A DNA stretch of 64,000 bases from Oscillospiraceae bacterium (GTDB lineage Bacteria > Bacillota > Clostridia > Oscillospirales > Acutalibacteraceae). Below are positions 25,346-34,734 of the stretch, one piece after another (position 1 is the first letter of the stretch; every line of letters starts with the position of its first letter). The notes under the pieces are model-generated. The model saw only the letters and a program-made list of their open reading frames with translations. It had not been told where the DNA came from and made no database searches. The stretch is from assembly GCA_015066105.1 (NCBI GenBank), contig SVOY01000009.1, positions 1 through 64,000 on the forward strand, written 5' to 3'. Made by a program: the position numbers and the translations under genes.

Positions 25346-26353
25346 ATGTTATTTTCTCAGGATATAGGTATAGATTTAGGTACGGCCAACACCCTTGTTT
25401 TTGTCAAGGGTAAGGGTGTAGTTATCAGAGAGCCCTCCGTTGTTGCAATCAATGTAAGCTCAAAGCCTGCAAAGGTTGTTGCCGTTGGTAACGAGGCAAA
25501 GCAGATGATAGGCAGAACTCCCGGCTCAATTACCGCAATGCGCCCTCTGCGTGACGGCGTTATTGCCGATTTTGACATTACCACGGAGATGCTTCGCGCC
25601 TTTATCAAAAAGGCTCTTGGCGGCTCCTTCCTTGCAAAGGCAAGGGTTGTAATCTGTATCCCCTCTGGTGTTACCGAGGTTGAAAAGAGAAACGTGCACG
25701 ATGTTGCCGTTGAGGCAGGTGCACGTTATGTAAGCCTTATAGAGGAGCCTATGGCCGCCGCTATAGGTGCAGGACTTCCCGTAAGCGAGGCTGTGGGCAG
25801 CATGATTGTTGATATCGGCGGCGGTACGGCAGAGGTTGCCGTTATCTCCCTTGGCGATATTGTTACCTCACGCTCGGTGAGAATGGCGGGCGATAACCTT
25901 GATAACGCCATTATCCAGTACATCAAAAGAAAGTATAATCTGCTTATCGGTGAAAGAACCGCTGAGGAAATCAAGATTAAAATCGGCTCTGCCATTGATT
26001 ACGGCAGAGAGGGCAGAATGGAGGTCAAGGGCAGAAACCTGCTTGACGGTCTGCCAAAGAATGTTACCGTTACAAGCGAGGAAATCCGTGAGGCTATGTC
26101 CGACTGCATAAACACAATCCTCGATGCGGTAAAGGCTACCCTTGAAAAAACTCCCCCCGAGCTTGCCGCGGATATTATGCGTCACGGTATTACACTTACG
26201 GGCGGCGGCGCACTTCTGAGAGGTATTGACAAGCTTATTGCAAGTCAGACGGGTATGCCCGTACGGGTTGCCGATAACCCCCTTGACTGCGTTGCGGACG
26301 GCACGGGAATTTTCCTTGAAACCGATATTCTCGGCGCAGCAGGTAAAAAGTAA
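25346..26353 (+). CDS. mreB: Rod-shape determining protein MreB
   Basis: 335 residues of the actin-like MreB, which forms membrane-associated filaments that steer lateral wall synthesis. The phosphate loops are [17 protein letters not shown] and [16 protein letters not shown], and the adenosine motif is [13 protein letters not shown]. Length is normal for the family. AAAGGAG lies ahead of the start. It is the first gene of mreB-mreC-mreD-PBP2-minD, the usual order in Firmicutes. Confidence 0.96.
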   Translation: MLFSQDIGIDLGTANTLVFVKGKGVVIREPSVVAINVSSKPAKVVAVGNEAKQMIGRTPGSITAMRPLRDGVIADFDITTEMLRAFIKKALGGSFLAKARVVICIPSGVTEVEKRNVHDVAVEAGARYVSLIEEPMAAAIGAGLPVSEAVGSMIVDIGGGTAEVAVISLGDIVTSRSVRMAGDNLDNAIIQYIKRKYNLLIGERTAEEIKIKIGSAIDYGREGRMEVKGRNLLDGLPKNVTVTSEEIREAMSDCINTILDAVKATLEKTPPELAADIMRHGITLTGGGALLRGIDKLIASQTGMPVRVADNPLDCVADGTGIFLETDILGAAGKK

Positions 26354-26369
26354 GAAAGGGCAGATAAAA

Positions 26370-27224
26370 ATGCTTGAATTTTTAAAAAGCACTAAATTTA
26401 AAATTTTTGTCATTGTCATCTGTGCGGTTATGCTGGGCTCGGTTATTGCCGTTGCAACGGTCAATTCAAGCTCGCCTGTCACAAGTGCGGTGGGTGTTGT
26501 TTTCAAGCCCTTGCAGAAGCTGTCGGGCTTTGTGAGCGAAAAGCTTGACTGGCTTTCCGCCTCCTTTGAATCCGCAGGTGCTTACAAGGATGAAATTGAA
26601 AGACTTAATCAGAAAATTGCCGAGTATGAAAACAGAATTGCCGAAAACGGCGAGCTTGAGCACAAGGTGAAAACCTATGAGGCAATGCTCGGCGTAAAGG
26701 AGCTTAACGAGGATTTTGTGCTCGAAAGCTGTAACATTATCGGCGCAGACAGTATGGATCTGTTCTCTTCAATTATCCTTGACAAGGGCTCAGACAGTGA
26801 CATTACCCTTAACGACCCGGTAATCAGCGGCAACTATGTTGTAGGTATTGTCAAAAAGGTGCATCCTACCTTCTGTGTGGTTGAAACTCTTCTTAATCCC
26901 GATACAAAAATATCGGCCCTTGAAAGCAAGAGCCGTGAAATAGCCTACGTTACAACCACTCTTGAATATTCGCAGAAGGGCAGCTGTCTGCTTTCGGGAC
27001 TGAGCCGTACAAGCTCAATTACTCCCGGCGGAATCATTGTGACAAGCGGAATCGGTGCAACCTATCCCAAGGGTCTCATAATAGGCACCGTAAGCGAGGT
27101 TAACGAAAGCCCCTATGACCTTTCAAGCTATGCGGTTATTGAGCCCGGTGTTGACCTGAGTCAGCTTGAGGATGTATTTGTTATTACCGATTTTGCAGGT
27201 CAGGGCGTTAAGAGTAGTCAGTAG
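26370..27224 (+). CDS. mreC: Rod-shape determining protein MreC
   Basis: 284 residues. One N-terminal membrane helix (FKIFVIVICAVMLGSVIAVA), then a coiled coil (AYKDEIERLNQKIAEYENRI) and the beta-barrel MreC domain (DPVISGNYVVGIVKKVHPTF, GIIVTSGIGATYPKGL). It links MreB to PBP2 outside the membrane. The start was placed at the ATG at 26370, which follows AGAAAGG; a 48-residue longer reading from 26226 would lie inside mreB and has no ribosome site. It is 16 bases after mreB. Confidence 0.94.
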   Translation: MLEFLKSTKFKIFVIVICAVMLGSVIAVATVNSSSPVTSAVGVVFKPLQKLSGFVSEKLDWLSASFESAGAYKDEIERLNQKIAEYENRIAENGELEHKVKTYEAMLGVKELNEDFVLESCNIIGADSMDLFSSIILDKGSDSDITLNDPVISGNYVVGIVKKVHPTFCVVETLLNPDTKISALESKSREIAYVTTTLEYSQKGSCLLSGLSRTSSITPGGIIVTSGIGATYPKGLIIGTVSEVNESPYDLSSYAVIEPGVDLSQLEDVFVITDFAGQGVKSSQ

Positions 27225-27273
27225 TCAGGGCGAAGCAGAGCTTCGCAGTTTATAACGAAAGGCGGTGAGTGAT

Positions 27274-27816
27274 TTGAATTTTACAGCCTCAAAAAGTATA
27301 GCGGTAAGGCGTTGCCTTTTTCTGCTTGTTGCCGTAGTGTCTGCCCTTGTTCAGAACACTCCCGGCTTCAGCTTCTCTGTGGGCAATCTGTCTCCTATGC
27401 TTCTTATTCCCTTTGTTGTATGTGTTGCAATGTATGAAAGAAGCCTTACGGGCCTTGCCTTCGGTGTGCTTGCGGGCACTCTGTGGGATTTCGGCTCAAC
27501 GGGTGCTGACGGAATGTATACCCTTATGCTTGCAACCATAGGCTTCGGCGTGGGTATAATAATTACCTTTTATGTAAGAAACAGACTTTTTTCCGCCTTT
27601 GTGCTGAGCCTTATTTCTTCAACGGCGGTCAGCGTGGCCTATTGGATGCTGTTTGTTCTCAGAAAGGGCTTTGACGGCACGTGGGCAATACTGTTAACGC
27701 GGTTTTTACCCATTGCTCTTTATACGTCGCTGTTTGTTTTTATATATTATTATCTCATCGGCTTTATTGTTAAGGCTACAAGTAAGGGTGATAAAACACG
27801 CACCTATGTGGGATGA
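27274..27816 (+). CDS. mreD: Rod-shape determining protein MreD
   Basis: 180 residues, five membrane helices, typical of MreD (for example YERSLTGLAFGVLAGTLWDF, which is the family's conserved D-F block). The start was placed at TTG 27274: AAGGCGGTGA ends 5 bases before it, the same spacing as in the radical SAM gene. GTG 27265 lies inside that ribosome site. Between mreC and mreD is a short palindrome GAAGCAGAGCTTC. Confidence 0.88.
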   Translation: MNFTASKSIAVRRCLFLLVAVVSALVQNTPGFSFSVGNLSPMLLIPFVVCVAMYERSLTGLAFGVLAGTLWDFGSTGADGMYTLMLATIGFGVGIIITFYVRNRLFSAFVLSLISSTAVSVAYWMLFVLRKGFDGTWAILLTRFLPIALYTSLFVFIYYYLIGFIVKATSKGDKTRTYVG

Positions 27817-27851
27817 AATCAGCAAAAAAATTCAAGAAAGGATGAAAAAGC

Positions 27852-29876
27852 GTGTCAGTAAGAAATGAAAAACGAAGAAGCATCGCCGTTATAGCTATTG
27901 TGCTGTGTGCTTTTTCACTTTTCCTTTTCAGGCTTTTTGACCTGCAGATTCTGAGTGCAGACGAGGCCAAGAATACGCCCGTTGCACAGGTTACAGTTGA
28001 GGTTAACCCCATAAGAGGTGAAATTCTTGACACTAACGGTTATCCTCTTGTAACAAACAAGCAGGTGAACAAAATCATTTTCACCTATTCCTCATTCCCT
28101 ACGGATTACGGTGAAAGAAACGAAATAATCCTTGCACTTATAAAAATGTTTGACGAGAACAAGGCAGAGTGGAAGGACGAGCTTCCCATTGAGATAAAAA
28201 AAGGCAAGCTTTCCTTTAAAAAGGATATGGAAAATTCCGTAAGCTATCTTAAAAGTGAGGCCTTTCTCGACCTTATGCACTATGCAACGGTGCAGAACTG
28301 CTTTGACGCTCTTGTTGATAAGTATGAGCTTGAGAAATATTCCCTTGAGGATGCACGTGATATAGCCTCGGTTTACTATTCACTTGTAAAGGACGGCTTC
28401 AATACGGGAAGAAACTTTATTTTTGCATCTGATGTTTCAAATGAGCTCGCCTCGGAAATAATGGAAAAGGGTCACCTTTTCCCCGGTGTTGAGCTTCAGA
28501 TTGACAGCGAAAGAGAATATCCCGACGGAACTCTTGCGCCGCATATTCTTGGCATTGTCGGCCCCATAAGCCCCGAGGAATATGAGGCAGGTAAGGATAA
28601 GGGCTACTCACTTAACGACAAGGTGGGTAAAAGCGGTATAGAGGCTGCCTTTGAATCTGAGCTCAAGGGCGAGAAGGGCGAAAAGGTTATTACCATTGAT
28701 GCCTCGGGAACAAAGACGGAAAAATACACCAAGGAGCCGGTGCAGGGCAACACCCTTGTGCTGACGATTGATAAGGATATACAGAAGGTTACTCAGGACG
28801 CTCTCGGAAAGAAAATCGAAGAGCTTCAGAAGGAGATTGCATCCTACTCACTTTCGGGTGCGGCCATTGTTATGGACGTAAAGGATAATGCGTGCCTTGC
28901 GATTGCCTCCTATCCCAATTATGACAATTCAACCTATGTTGAGGATTATTCAAAGCTTGTTGCCGACCCGAACAAGCCTTTGTGGAACAGAGCCCTTGAC
29001 AGCACCTTTACCCCGGGCTCCACAATCAAGCCGGCTGTTGCAATGGCAGGCCTTGAAGAGGGCGTAATTACCGATATGACGGAGATTCTCTGCGAGGGTA
29101 TTTATACCTATTACGAGGACTATCAGCCGGGATGCACGGGACAGCACGGATTTCTTGACGTAAGATGGGCGCTGTGCCATTCCTGCAACATTTTCTTTTA
29201 CGAAACCGCCCGTCTTCTCGGTATTGAAAAGCTGAACAGATATTTTACAATGTTCGGCTTTGGTGAGCCTACGGGCATTGAGCTTTATGAAAGCAACGGC
29301 ACCGTTGATACGCCGGAATTGCGTACAAGCATGGGTGAGCTGTGGACTCCCGGCCTTACAATTCAGGCAGGCATCGGTCACGGTAATAATATGTTTACAC
29401 CTATTCAGCTTTGCTCTTATGCTTCAACCATTGCAAACAGGGGTGTAAGATACAAGGCGCACCTTGTAAAATCCGTTAAGAATGCGGACCTTTCAAAGAC
29501 GATTGTTGAAACTCAGACACAGGTGCTTTCAAAGGCAAACTTCAAGGAGGAAAACTGGGACCTTGTTTACGACGGAATGTTCAAGGTTGCAACGGAAAGC
29601 TATCTTGACTTTACAAGCGTGCCCGTTGAGGTTGGCGTAAAAACGGGTACAACCACCGTTGAAAAGGTAATCAACGGCGGCGTTTACGAGCTTAACAACG
29701 GCTTCATTATCGGCTTTGCACCCTTTGACGACCCCGAAATTGCAGTTGCAATTGCCGTTGAAAATGCGGGTATGAGTGCTTATACCGCGCCCATTCTTGC
29801 AGAAATTTTTGAATATTACTTTACTGAAAAGAATGTAAGCGAATCAAGTCAGACGGAAAATGTTCTTATTCAGTGA
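27852..29876 (+). CDS. Penicillin-binding protein 2 (class B, elongation transpeptidase)
   Basis: 674 residues. One membrane anchor (AVIAIVLCAFSLFLFRLFDL), a dimerisation/pedestal domain, then a transpeptidase domain with S390-x-x-K (PGSTIKPA), SCN at 444-446 and KTG at 597-599. It crosslinks peptidoglycan during side-wall growth with RodA, which is not here. The start is GTG behind AAAGGATG. It lies 35 bases after mreD and is part of the elongasome operon. It is the main beta-lactam target of this cluster; compare the blaI/blaR1 pair at 34901. Confidence 0.93.
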   Translation: MSVRNEKRRSIAVIAIVLCAFSLFLFRLFDLQILSADEAKNTPVAQVTVEVNPIRGEILDTNGYPLVTNKQVNKIIFTYSSFPTDYGERNEIILALIKMFDENKAEWKDELPIEIKKGKLSFKKDMENSVSYLKSEAFLDLMHYATVQNCFDALVDKYELEKYSLEDARDIASVYYSLVKDGFNTGRNFIFASDVSNELASEIMEKGHLFPGVELQIDSEREYPDGTLAPHILGIVGPISPEEYEAGKDKGYSLNDKVGKSGIEAAFESELKGEKGEKVITIDASGTKTEKYTKEPVQGNTLVLTIDKDIQKVTQDALGKKIEELQKEIASYSLSGAAIVMDVKDNACLAIASYPNYDNSTYVEDYSKLVADPNKPLWNRALDSTFTPGSTIKPAVAMAGLEEGVITDMTEILCEGIYTYYEDYQPGCTGQHGFLDVRWALCHSCNIFFYETARLLGIEKLNRYFTMFGFGEPTGIELYESNGTVDTPELRTSMGELWTPGLTIQAGIGHGNNMFTPIQLCSYASTIANRGVRYKAHLVKSVKNADLSKTIVETQTQVLSKANFKEENWDLVYDGMFKVATESYLDFTSVPVEVGVKTGTTTVEKVINGGVYELNNGFIIGFAPFDDPEIAVAIAVENAGMSAYTAPILAEIFEYYFTEKNVSESSQTENVLIQ

Positions 29877-29901
29877 CAGATATTGACGGGAGGAATCCTC
29901 A

Positions 29902-30618
29902 GTGGCAAAAAAAATCGTGGTTGCTTCGGGTAAGGGCGGCGTAGGCAAAAGCACCTTTACCGTCGGCCTTGCAAGGGCACTCACAGCCCTTGGCAACAGA
30001 GTGCTCATAATAGACTGTGACAGACTCAGAAGCGTTGACCTTCTGCTTGGCGTAACGGCAGAGCTGGTTTACGATTTCGGCGATGTTATAAAGGAAAACT
30101 GCGAGCCCGAGGCGGCAATTTATGAGAATAAGGGCGTGGGCGTTGTAAGCTGTCCGCTTTCCTATGATGGACTTGACAGTGAAAAAATGAAAGCGCTTGC
30201 CGAGCATTACAATTATGACTACAACTTTGTTCTGTTTGATGCTCCTGCCGGCATTGACAGGGGGCTTAAGCTGGCGGCGGCCGCCGCTGACAGTGCCCTT
30301 GTTGTTTCAACGCCCGACCTTGTGTGCGTAAGGAGTGCCTGCACTGCCGCAAGAGAGCTGGAAAGGCTTGGTGTATCACAGAGCAGACTTGTGATTAACA
30401 GAGCCCATAAAAAGGATATTGTCAAGGGCAGACTGCTTAATGTTGATAAGGTTATTGATTCAACGCAGGTTCAGCTTATCGGCGTTGTGCCCGAGGATGC
30501 GAAGCTCCGTCTCGGTTCAATGGGCGGTGAAATTTACAGAAAAAATCAGCTTTCCTACACCGCTTTTTCAAATATTGCAAAACGAATCTGCGGTCAGTAC
30601 ATAGCACTTGACCTTTGA
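29902..30618 (+). CDS. minD: MinD-like ATPase
   Basis: 238 residues of the ParA/MinD family. The deviant Walker A is SGKGGVGKSTF and the switch region is LFDAPAGIDRG; the adenine region is LVINRAHKKDIVKGR. The usual DxDxGLRNLD appears as IDCDRLRSVDLL. The C-terminal segment (FSNIAKRICGQYIAL) could be the membrane-targeting helix but is less basic than usual. MinC and MinE, normally beside it, are missing here. GTG start with GGGAGG upstream. It lies 25 bases after PBP2. The role in division-site choice is inferred from position and family. Confidence 0.85.
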   Translation: MAKKIVVASGKGGVGKSTFTVGLARALTALGNRVLIIDCDRLRSVDLLLGVTAELVYDFGDVIKENCEPEAAIYENKGVGVVSCPLSYDGLDSEKMKALAEHYNYDYNFVLFDAPAGIDRGLKLAAAAADSALVVSTPDLVCVRSACTAARELERLGVSQSRLVINRAHKKDIVKGRLLNVDKVIDSTQVQLIGVVPEDAKLRLGSMGGEIYRKNQLSYTAFSNIAKRICGQYIALDL

Positions 30619-30677
30619 TAACAGTTTAAAGTTGTAAATCGCTAAAAAAATTATGTGATTTTTTTACAAAATCTATT

Positions 30678-30712
30678 GCATTGGCAGAAGTTTTTTGTTA
30701 TTATAATAAGGT
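30678..30712 (+). promoter_or_regulatory. AT-rich promoter region of mgsA
   Basis: TTGCAT and TATTAT with 17 bases between them, or TTGGCA with TATAAT at 15, are both present here. One of these drives mgsA apart from the mre cluster; sequence alone does not say which. Confidence 0.5.
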
Positions 30713-30758
30713 ATGGTATGTATTTTATTGGAGAAAACAGGAGAAAGGACGGATATAT

Positions 30759-31163
30759 ATGAATATAGCCCTTATAGCACATGATGCTAAAAAAGAGCTG
30801 ATGACCCAGTTCTGCATTGCATATTGCGGAACACTTTCAAAGCATTCACTGTGTGCAACCGGAACAACCGGCAAGATGGTAGCAGAAGCAACGGGACTTG
30901 AAATTACAAAATTCCTTTGCGGTTATCAGGGCGGCGAAGAGCAGATTTCAGCAAGAATAGCCTGCAATGAAATTGACCTGCTTCTTCTTTTCCGTGACCC
31001 TCTTACTGTAAAGCCCAATGAGCCTAACGAGGCAAACCTTTTAAGACTGTGTGATGTTTACAACATTCCCGTGGCAACAAACATTGCAACGGCAGAGGCT
31101 CTTATTCACGCCCTTGAAAGGGGCGACCTTGACTGGCGCGACATTATCAATCCCAAGGGCTGA
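30759..31163 (+). CDS. mgsA: Methylglyoxal synthase
   Basis: 134 residues. It converts dihydroxyacetone phosphate to methylglyoxal and phosphate, a bypass that relieves sugar-phosphate stress. The conserved blocks are LIAHDAKKELM, GTTGKMVAEATG, GGEEQISARI, LLFRDPLT and IPVATNIATAEAL. The start is ATG 30759 behind GGAGAAAGG; a 26-residue upstream extension has no ribosome site and crosses the promoter. It follows minD, an order common in related Clostridia. Confidence 0.94.
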   Translation: MNIALIAHDAKKELMTQFCIAYCGTLSKHSLCATGTTGKMVAEATGLEITKFLCGYQGGEEQISARIACNEIDLLLLFRDPLTVKPNEPNEANLLRLCDVYNIPVATNIATAEALIHALERGDLDWRDIINPKG

Positions 31164-31188
31164 TAAAAAATCAATTTAATAATTTTAA

Positions 31189-31420
31189 AAGCTATGACGG
31201 AAAAGAGTAGGCTTAATTCCCGTTAAAGAGAGAGGTGCCCCGGCTGAAAGCATCTTACGCAAGAGTTATACCGAAAGACATTCCCGAGCTGTCGAAAGAC
31301 CGTTTGCCGCGTTAAGGCATCGAGCGGAGCGGGGGTAAGCCCTGCTCAATCGGGGTGGTACCGTGGAGTTTATACTTCATCCCCAATGCGGTGGCATTGA
31401 GGATGAAGTTTTTATTTTAA
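31189..31420 (+). ncRNA. T-box riboswitch leader of hisS-aspS
   Basis: The diagnostic T-box GGGGTGGTACCGTGG (31352-31366) is present, as are the stem I AG-bulge (AGAGAGAGG) and GGCTGAAAG. The specifier loop has GAAAGACA, giving GAC (Asp, 31277-31279) followed by the usual A; CAT (His) overlaps by frame but is less well placed. A GTC-GAAA-GAC tetraloop hairpin follows. Uncharged tRNA should stabilise the antiterminator and allow hisS-aspS to be read. tRNA-Asp is the best guess for the ligand. Confidence 0.9.
31374..31416 (+). terminator. T-box terminator hairpin
   Basis: ACTTCATCC (31374-31382) pairs with GGATGAAGT (31401-31409), extended inward by CAATGC/GCATTG, followed by TTTTATTTT. Its 5' arm starts right after the T-box, so terminator and antiterminator exclude each other. 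Confidence 0.88.
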
Positions 31421-31433
31421 GTAAAAACAATCA

Positions 31434-31486
31434 GAAGTTCTTTTGATTACTTTTCTTACAAGAAAAGTAATGCCTGCCCGGCGAGG
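31434..31486. repeat. Short hairpin repeat, copy 1
   Basis: GAAGTTCTTTT is followed by an imperfect-flank hairpin ATTACTTTTCTT/AAGAAAAGTAAT with an AC loop, then GCCTGCCCGGCGAGG. The same arrangement recurs at 34735-34787, after aspS. It lies in the hisS leader between the T-box terminator and the start codon. Confidence 0.8.
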
Positions 31487-31565
31487 GCGAGTAGTCCCCT
31501 TGAACCCCTATGAGCTTTTGAAAAAGCTCAACCAAAGCTTTGAATATAATGGAGGTATTTTATAT

Positions 31566-32897
31566 ATGGCATTAGTAACAAAATCTATCAAAGGCACCCT
31601 TGACCTTTTACCAAACGAAAGCTACAAAAGGCAGTTTGTTGAGCATACCTGCCTTGAAATTGCACAGAACTTCGGCTATAAGGAAATCCGCACCCCCGTT
31701 TTTGAGCATACAGAGCTCTTTCAGCGCGGTGTGGGTGATACAACCGATGTTGTGCAAAAGGAAATGTACACCTTTGAGGATAAGGGCGGACGCTCAATCA
31801 CCCTGCGCCCCGAGGGCACCGCAGGTGTAGTACGCTCCTATCTTGAGCATGGCCTTTTCAATGAGCCCATGCCTCAGAAAATGTGCTACATCACCTCCTG
31901 CTACCGCTATGAAAAGCCGCAGGCAGGCAGACTCAGAGAGTTCCATCAGTTCGGCATTGAGTGCCTGGGCAGTGCACACCCTTCTGTTGATGCAGAGGTT
32001 ATTTCCGTCGCTCAGAATCTCTTTGATTTTCTCGGCGTGAAAAATCTTCAGCTCGAAATCAATTCAATCGGCTGTAAAGAATGCCGTAAGGAATACCACA
32101 AGGCCCTGCAGGCTTACTTTGAAAGCAAAAAGGACGAGCTCTGCGGCACCTGCCTTGGCAGACTTGAAAGAAATCCCATGCGTATTCTTGACTGTAAAAG
32201 CCCCGTATGCTCAGCCATAGCTAAGGATGCGCCCAAGGTTACCGATTACCTTTGTGATGACTGTCAGGCTCACTTTGACTCGGTGCAGGGATACCTTAAG
32301 GCAATGGGCATTGATTTTAAGGTTAACCCCACAATCGTAAGAGGTCTTGACTACTATTCAAGGACCGTGTTCGAGTTTGTTTCAACGGATATCGGTGCAC
32401 AGGGCACGGTCTGCGGCGGCGGTCGCTACGACGGCCTTGTTGAAGAGGTAGGTGGCAATCATACCCCCGCACTCGGCTTCGGTATGGGCATTGAAAGACT
32501 TATGCTCCTTATGGAAAATCAGGGCACAGCCTTCCCCGAGGAGAGTAAGTGCGAGCTTTATATTGCAACAATGGGTGAAAAGGCCAACATTCAGGCCGCA
32601 GCAATGGTTAACGCCTTGAGACGTGAGGGTATGTTTGTTGAGTTTGACGTTGTGGGCAGAAGCGTTAAGGCTCAGATGAAGTACGCAAATAAAATAGGTG
32701 CAAAATTCACCGTGGTTATAGGTGACAGCGAGCTTGAAAGCGGCATTGTGAAGCTTAAAAATATGGACTCGGGTGAGGAGCAGGAGCTCAGCCTTGCCAC
32801 CTTTGAAAGCGATATTTTAAACATTACAATAAGCGAAAGCTTAAAGGAATTTGATAAGCTTGATTTTTCCTCGATTATGGGAAACATTGAAATATAA
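31566..32897 (+). CDS. hisS: Histidyl-tRNA synthetase
   Basis: 443 residues of the class II synthetase that charges tRNA-His. Motif 2 (CYITSCYRYEKPQAGRLREF) and motif 3 (ALGFGMGIERLMLLM) are clear, as are the histidine-A loops (GLDYYSRTVFEF). The start is the ATG at 31566 behind GGAGG; a 41-residue longer frame from 31443 runs through the hairpin repeat and was rejected. It is followed 12 bases later by aspS and shares its T-box leader. Confidence 0.96.
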   Translation: MALVTKSIKGTLDLLPNESYKRQFVEHTCLEIAQNFGYKEIRTPVFEHTELFQRGVGDTTDVVQKEMYTFEDKGGRSITLRPEGTAGVVRSYLEHGLFNEPMPQKMCYITSCYRYEKPQAGRLREFHQFGIECLGSAHPSVDAEVISVAQNLFDFLGVKNLQLEINSIGCKECRKEYHKALQAYFESKKDELCGTCLGRLERNPMRILDCKSPVCSAIAKDAPKVTDYLCDDCQAHFDSVQGYLKAMGIDFKVNPTIVRGLDYYSRTVFEFVSTDIGAQGTVCGGGRYDGLVEEVGGNHTPALGFGMGIERLMLLMENQGTAFPEESKCELYIATMGEKANIQAAAMVNALRREGMFVEFDVVGRSVKAQMKYANKIGAKFTVVIGDSELESGIVKLKNMDSGEEQELSLATFESDILNITISESLKEFDKLDFSSIMGNIEI

Positions 32898-32909
32898 GGA
32901 GTGATTGAA

Positions 32910-34694
32910 ATGGATTTAATGACAGGACTTAAAAGAACAAATTACTGCGGTGAGCTCAGAGCAGAGGACTGCGGCAAGGAGGTTGTTGTTGCAGGCTGGG
33001 TACAGCGTCAGCGTGACCTCGGTGCACTTATCTTCGTTGACCTTCGTGACAGAACGGGTATTGTTCAGCTTGCCTTTGATGACAGCACCGCAAAGGAGAT
33101 TTTTGACAAGGCCTTCACCGTAAGAAGCGAATATGTTCTTATGGCAAAGGGCGAGGTAAGGGAGCGATCCTCAAAGAATAAGGATATCCCCACCGGCGAC
33201 ATTGAAATTTTTGTTACGGACCTTCGTGTTCTCGGCAAGAGTGAGACACCTCCCTTTGAAATTATAGAAAACTGCCAGACCGCGGAGCTTACAAGGCTCA
33301 AGTACCGTTACCTTGACCTTCGCCGCCCCGACCTGCAGAAAAATATTCTTATGCGTCACAAGATTACAAAGATAACCCGTGACTATTTTGACGATAACGG
33401 CTTTATCGAGATTGAAACCCCGATGCTTATCAAGTCAACTCCCGAGGGCGCACGTGACTTCCTTGTTCCCTCACGTATTCACAAGGGCAGCTTTTACGCT
33501 TTGCCTCAGTCACCCCAGCTTTACAAGCAGCTTTCAATGGTTGCAGGCTTTGACAGATATATGCAGATTGCCCGTTGCTTCCGCGACGAGGACCTTCGTG
33601 CAGACAGACAGCCCGAATTCACTCAGATTGATATTGAAATGAGCTTTATTGATAAGGAGGACATCCTCAGCCTTATCGAAGGCTTTATCAAGCGCCTTTT
33701 CAAGGAGTCGCTTGGTGTTGAGGTTGCAACTCCCTTCCCCAGGCTTACCTATAAGGAAGCCATGGAGCGTTACGGCTCAGATAAGCCCGATACACGCTTT
33801 GCAATGGAAATCACCGATATCGGTCAAGAGGTAAAGGACTGCGGCTTCGGCGTGTTCACCGGTGCGCTTGAAAACGGCGGCAAGGTTGCCGCAATCACGG
33901 CTAAAAAGGCTTTTTCAATCCTTACCCGTAAAGAGGTTGACAAGCTCACCGAGTTTGTAAGAGGCATAGGCGCAAAGGGCCTTGCCTGGGCAAGAATAGG
34001 CGACGACGGCGCAATCGCTTCTTCCTTTGCCAAGTTTATGACAGAGGACGAAATGAAGGCTATCTGTGCAAAGTGCGGCGCGGAAAACGGTGACGTAATT
34101 CTTATTGTTGCCGATAAGGTAAACACTACTCTTTCAGTTCTCGGCGCACTTCGTCAGGCTGTTGCCAAAAAGCTTGATATTATCGATAAGGACAAGTACA
34201 ACCTTCTCTGGGTTGTTGAGTTCCCCTTCTTTGATTGGGACGAGGAGCTTCAGCAGTATGTTGCAATGCATCATCCGTTCACTGCTCCCCTTGAGGAGTG
34301 CCTTGACTATCTTGAAACAGACAAGGCAAACGTAAGAGCAAACGCTTACGACCTTGTGCTTAACGGTATAGAGCTTGCAAGCGGCTCAATCAGAATCACT
34401 GACCCCGACCTGCAGAAGAGAATTTTCTCACTTCTCGGCCTCAGTGATGAAGAAGCGCACGAAAAGTTTGGCTTCCTCACAGATGCCTTCAAGTACGGTG
34501 CACCTCCCCACGGCGGTATCGGTCTCGGCCTTGACAGACTTGTAATGCAGATGCTTAAGCTTGAAACTCTGCGTGACTGCATTGCTTATCCGAAGGTGCA
34601 GAATGCCAGCGAGCCTATGACGGAGTGCCCTGCATTTGTTGATGCGGAGCAGCTTGAGGTGCTTGGTATTGCACATATCTGTGAAGAGGAATAA
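32910..34694 (+). CDS. aspS: Aspartyl-tRNA synthetase, bacterial type
   Basis: 594 residues. An N-terminal OB-fold anticodon domain (VVVAGWVQRQRDLGALIFVD) is followed by class II motif 2 (YMQIARCFRDEDLRADRQPE), the bacterial GAD insertion and motif 3 (GIGLGLDRLVMQML). It charges tRNA-Asp; the length and insertion mark the bacterial form. The start is ATG 32910, with TAAGGAG 8 bases upstream; the in-frame GTG at 32901 overlaps that site. It is coregulated with hisS. Confidence 0.96.
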   Translation: MDLMTGLKRTNYCGELRAEDCGKEVVVAGWVQRQRDLGALIFVDLRDRTGIVQLAFDDSTAKEIFDKAFTVRSEYVLMAKGEVRERSSKNKDIPTGDIEIFVTDLRVLGKSETPPFEIIENCQTAELTRLKYRYLDLRRPDLQKNILMRHKITKITRDYFDDNGFIEIETPMLIKSTPEGARDFLVPSRIHKGSFYALPQSPQLYKQLSMVAGFDRYMQIARCFRDEDLRADRQPEFTQIDIEMSFIDKEDILSLIEGFIKRLFKESLGVEVATPFPRLTYKEAMERYGSDKPDTRFAMEITDIGQEVKDCGFGVFTGALENGGKVAAITAKKAFSILTRKEVDKLTEFVRGIGAKGLAWARIGDDGAIASSFAKFMTEDEMKAICAKCGAENGDVILIVADKVNTTLSVLGALRQAVAKKLDIIDKDKYNLLWVVEFPFFDWDEELQQYVAMHHPFTAPLEECLDYLETDKANVRANAYDLVLNGIELASGSIRITDPDLQKRIFSLLGLSDEEAHEKFGFLTDAFKYGAPPHGGIGLGLDRLVMQMLKLETLRDCIAYPKVQNASEPMTECPAFVDAEQLEVLGIAHICEEE

Positions 34695-34734
34695 GAGATA
34701 AGGGCCAAGGGCCGAGAGTGCCGAAGGCACAGGC

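Noticed and set aside
26226-26369. 48-residue N-terminal extension of MreC
   Set aside because: It lies inside mreB; the ATG at 26370 has its own ribosome site and gives a normal MreC.
30620-30672. Terminator after minD
   Set aside because: The only pairing is a short AAATC/GATTT stem with a long loop; the T-run is suggestive but the stem is too weak.
31443-31565. 41-residue N-terminal extension of HisRS
   Set aside because: It translates the hairpin repeat, lacks a ribosome site, and a strong GGAGG precedes the ATG at 31566.
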